NCBI GenBank assembly: GCA_002367105.1
Contig: DFCS01000029.1
Span: 62,001 to 126,000 of the forward strand
Source: Hungatella sp. UBA3048
GTDB taxonomy: Bacteria > Bacillota > Clostridia > Lachnospirales > Lachnospiraceae
Direction of reading: 5' to 3'
DNA: 64,000 bases
Numbering within the stretch: position 1 is the first letter of the stretch; the number at the start of each line of letters is the position of its first letter. The position numbers and the translations under genes are program-made. This document shows, one piece after another, positions 61,792 through 64,000 of this stretch. Below the pieces are notes generated by a model, which searched no databases, was not told where the DNA came from, and worked only from the letters and a program-made list of their open reading frames with translations.

Positions 61792-62466
61792 ATGGGGGCT
61801 CCGAAATATCAGAAAATAAAACAGGACCTTATGGAAGAAATTAAGGATGCGTCTGTCAATACCCCTATTGCATCAGAACGGGAACTGGCCAGCAGGTATA
61901 ATGCCAGCCGTATGACCGTACGCAATGCTTTAAATGAACTGGTGGAAGAGGGAGTATTATATAGAGATAAAAATAAAGGAACTTTTGTTGCGGACCAGAG
62001 GCTGATGAAAAAAAATACGTCTGCAGAGACTTTAAATAAGCCTATGGATGATACTTATGATTACAATGTGATCTATTTCAGTTCCTGCTTTTCCGATGAA
62101 AAGGTCGCTTCCTGTCTGGAAATCGGATCTGAGGAACGGATGATCCGGATCGTGCGCTTAAACCGGAGGAATGGAAAGCCTGTAAGTGTTGAAGAAATCT
62201 ATTTGATCCAAAGCCTGATCAATGACAATGATTACAACAACTTAAATAAGCTTTTGGATCTGAAAGGATACATTGACGAGGGATCGGTTACGCAGAAGTT
62301 TCTTCCAATAATAGTACCTGTAAAGTATATAAATCTGCTTCACGTAAAGCTGAATACTCCGATTATTATGGTTGAGAGCACCATTGTAAGCAAAAGCGGC
62401 AGCCCGGTCGTGTATATCAGGGAATTTAACAACCCGACTGAAAAAGTAATTGAGATAACCACATAG
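61792..62466 (+). CDS. GntR/HutC-family regulator with UTRA domain
   Basis: A 224-residue repressor. The N-terminal winged helix (about 1-68) has YQKIKQDLMEEI, SERELASRYNASRMTVRNAL and GVLYRDKNKGTFVA. The C-terminal UTRA effector domain (about 88-222) has VEEIYL and IMVESTIVSKSGSPVVY. The ATG at 61792 follows AGAGGTGAT. A GTG at 61774 is in frame but has no site. Known relatives bind TGGTCTAGACCA-type palindromes, and such a site lies before the operon at 57866. The effector is probably a phosphorylated sugar entering through the PTS. Confidence 0.93.
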   Translation: MGAPKYQKIKQDLMEEIKDASVNTPIASERELASRYNASRMTVRNALNELVEEGVLYRDKNKGTFVADQRLMKKNTSAETLNKPMDDTYDYNVIYFSSCFSDEKVASCLEIGSEERMIRIVRLNRRNGKPVSVEEIYLIQSLINDNDYNNLNKLLDLKGYIDEGSVTQKFLPIIVPVKYINLLHVKLNTPIIMVESTIVSKSGSPVVYIREFNNPTEKVIEITT

Positions 62467-62480
62467 TTGAAATACCCGCA

Positions 62481-62570
62481 GTATACCATAATCCCCCAAA
62501 CTAGGCAGGAAAAAGGAAATACCCTGCGGGTATACCATTATGCCCATATGCTGGGCAGGAAAGTGGAAAG
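62481..62570 (+). repeat. Imperfect tandem duplication in the mupG leader
   Basis: About 40 bases beginning GTATACCAT and ending GGCAGGAAA-n-GGAAA occur at 62481-62519 and again at 62530-62569 with several changes and one indel. The first copy lies between CCCGCAG and CTGCGGG, which could pair. The second begins with the palindrome GGTATACC. The ribosome-binding site of mupG lies in the second copy. Confidence 0.65.
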
Positions 62571-62580
62571 GTGATTAATC

Positions 62581-63675
62581 ATGGGAAGACTTGGTATCTC
62601 CCTTTATCCGGAGCATTCCACTCCGGAACGGGATAAGGAATATATTCAGCTGGCCGGTAAATACGGGTTTCAGAGGATTTTTACCTGCTTGTTGAGCGTA
62701 GGGAATAAAAATAAAGATGAGATGATCCTTGAATTCAGGGATATGATTGATACGGCCCATGAATACGGTATGGAAGTAATTCTGGACGTGGCGCCACCTG
62801 TTTTTGAAGCACTGGGGGCTTCCTATGACAATCTGGCACCCTTTAAAGAAATGCATGCAGATGGGATCCGGCTGGATGTAGGCTTTGACGGCATGAAGGA
62901 AGCCGCTATGAGCTATAACAGCGAAGGACTTAAGATCGAGCTGAACGCCAGCACCGATCCTAGCTATGTGTCAAATATCATGAATCATCATCCGGTGCCG
63001 GAAAGAATCATTACCTGTCACAACTTTTATCCTCAGAAATATACGGGAATCAGTCTGGAGCATTTTGATTACTGCAACCGGGAAATGAAAAAGCATGGTC
63101 TTAAGGTTGCGGCCTTTGTATCCAGCAATAATGAGAATACCTTTGGACCCTGGCCTGTGAATGAGGGATTGTGCACTCTGGAGATGCACAGGGGCCTGCC
63201 TGTGGACGCACAGGTACGGCATCTGCTTGCAACCCGTATGGTAGATGATGTGATCATAGCCAATGCCTATGCATCTGAAGAGGAGTTAAGGGCCTGTGCC
63301 TCAGTGACTCCCGGAAAGCTGATGTTTGGCCTTCGCCTGGAAAAAGAATTGACGGAAACAGAGCGGGAGATTCTTTACTTTGACCGGCAGCATGCGATCA
63401 GAGGCGATATCAGTGAATATATGATACGGTCCACCTGGCCGAGAGTCGTCTTTGCTGACAAGGCAGTACCTCCTGCCAATACCCGGGATTTAAAACGGGG
63501 GGATGTTGTGATTTTAAATGACGGTTATTCCCGCTATAAGGGAGAACTGCATGTTGTTTTAAAGGATATGCCTAATGACGGAAGGAAAAATGTGATCGGC
63601 TATATCCCTGATCATGAACTGGTACTGCTTGATTACATTAACCCCTGGAAGCTGTTTGGTTTTACAGAAGTATGA
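62581..63675 (+). CDS. mupG: MupG-type TIM-barrel protein (DUF871, putative 6-phospho-N-acetylmuramidase)
   Basis: A 364-residue cytoplasmic protein. The N-terminal barrel starts GRLGISLYPEHSTPERDKEY, has LDVAPPVFEALGASYDNLAP and IRLDVGFDG, and NFYPQKYTGIS near residue 147. The C-terminal domain ends with GYIPDHELVLLDYINPWKLF. The characterised Staphylococcus MupG (GH170) splits MurNAc-6-phosphate-GlcNAc from peptidoglycan recycling. GGAAAGG precedes the ATG. It is the last clear gene of the GntR-controlled operon. Paralogues beside cellobiose PTS genes exist, so the physiological sugar here is open. Confidence 0.85.
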   Translation: MGRLGISLYPEHSTPERDKEYIQLAGKYGFQRIFTCLLSVGNKNKDEMILEFRDMIDTAHEYGMEVILDVAPPVFEALGASYDNLAPFKEMHADGIRLDVGFDGMKEAAMSYNSEGLKIELNASTDPSYVSNIMNHHPVPERIITCHNFYPQKYTGISLEHFDYCNREMKKHGLKVAAFVSSNNENTFGPWPVNEGLCTLEMHRGLPVDAQVRHLLATRMVDDVIIANAYASEEELRACASVTPGKLMFGLRLEKELTETEREILYFDRQHAIRGDISEYMIRSTWPRVVFADKAVPPANTRDLKRGDVVILNDGYSRYKGELHVVLKDMPNDGRKNVIGYIPDHELVLLDYINPWKLFGFTEV

Positions 63676-63771
63676 TCTGCATGTTTCGTGCAGGTATATA
63701 ACGACAGTTTTTTCACAGTCTCTGGAGAGAGACGTTAAACATAACTACTACATAACCATAAGGAGGTATAT

Positions 63772-63990
63772 ATGATTACCATTTCCAGTCCCATGCAGCA
63801 GGATAATATTAAAGAACTATTATCTAATTACAGGGAAGGCGATGTAACATTTACTTTCAGTAAAAAAGAGGGCATAAAACTCTTTTTTGAAGTTACCGGT
63901 AATCCGGCGGAGGCTGCAATAAAGGCAAAGGAATTAATTAAAAATACGACTTGGGGCAAAGTTCTTTATTTTCAAGCACAGGCTGTATAA
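63772..63990 (+). CDS. Small protein of unknown function, 72 residues
   Basis: A 72-residue frame with an excellent AAGGAGG 6 bases before its ATG. I recognise no family. It is mixed alpha/beta by eye: a strand-like VTFTFS, KLFFEVTG, then the helix PAEAAIKAKELIKN and a final strand GKVLYFQAQA. There is no signal or membrane segment. It lies 97 bases after mupG, and a weak hairpin (CTGCA/TGCAG near 63677) lies between. It may belong to the same transcript or begin the next one, beyond the window. Confidence 0.7.
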   Translation: MITISSPMQQDNIKELLSNYREGDVTFTFSKKEGIKLFFEVTGNPAEAAIKAKELIKNTTWGKVLYFQAQAV

Positions 63991-64000
63991 CGGTTATGAA

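Noticed and set aside
1..64000. CRISPR arrays, tRNA or rRNA genes, transposases and prophage genes
   Set aside because: None were found on reading through the window. The only repeats are the short elements at 31570 and 62481.

Overview
The window looks like chromosomal DNA of a Gram-positive, low-to-mid GC anaerobe of the Clostridia, most likely a Lachnospiraceae of the Lacrimispora / 'Clostridium saccharolyticum' type. The basis is strong AGGAGG ribosome-binding sites, sigma-A promoters, type III glutamine synthetase, class II aldolase, a DUF4250 protein, many PTS and glycosidase genes, and AraC/CUT1 sugar loci. The genus is an inference. No rRNA, tRNA, CRISPR array, phage or intact insertion sequence was found.

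Layout. (1) 1-5.6 kb: end of a PRD/EIIB/EIIA regulator, then a lactose/cellobiose-type PTS (EIIA-EIIB-EIIC), a GH4 phospho-glycosidase and a lipoprotein GH46 chitosanase. I read this as a chitosan-oligosaccharide operon. (2) 5.6-15.2 kb: cysteine desulfidase and divergent LysR regulator, Gfo/Idh oxidoreductase, MATE exporter, a cell-wall-binding protein broken by one amber codon, ClpB, asparaginase, and a DUF4250 protein. (3) 15.3-24.4 kb: phospholipid genes (cardiolipin synthase, PlsC), a CmpB-type membrane protein, PheA, a DUF815 ATPase and the polyphosphate pair Ppx/PPK1. (4) 24.5-30.7 kb: a two-component system followed, nearly without gaps, by an unrecognised 829-residue exported two-pass protein and an ABC-2 exporter. 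(5) 30.7-34.9 kb: endonuclease IV, a duplicated palindromic repeat, and an overlapping SPFH / zinc-ribbon / TPM trio. (6) 35.2-48.1 kb: a pectin/rhamnogalacturonan-type locus with a membrane-bound AraC regulator, a CUT1 importer without its ATPase, and intracellular GH106-like, GH105 and GH28 enzymes. (7) 48.2-55.8 kb: SfsA, threonine synthase, aldolase, GlnN, an M42 peptidase and three gene remnants (collagen-like, PHP histidinol-phosphatase, AraC). (8) 55.9-64 kb: a second PTS cluster with EIIA, GH4, EIIB, EIIC, GH1, DUF3284, a GntR/UTRA regulator and MupG. Its EIIB promoter is followed by a perfect GTGGTCTAGACCAC palindrome, the operator type bound by NagR/DasR regulators.

Together the genes describe a saprophytic or gut fermenter that feeds on beta-linked disaccharides, chitosan fragments, pectin fragments and probably cell-wall amino sugars. 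Import is by PTS or ABC transport and the sugars are cleaved inside the cell. The most testable ideas are a PTS-coupled chitosanase pathway, an amino-sugar-type operator governing what looks like a cellobiose PTS, and the unnamed exported protein with its ABC exporter. The window also shows recent gene decay at four places.
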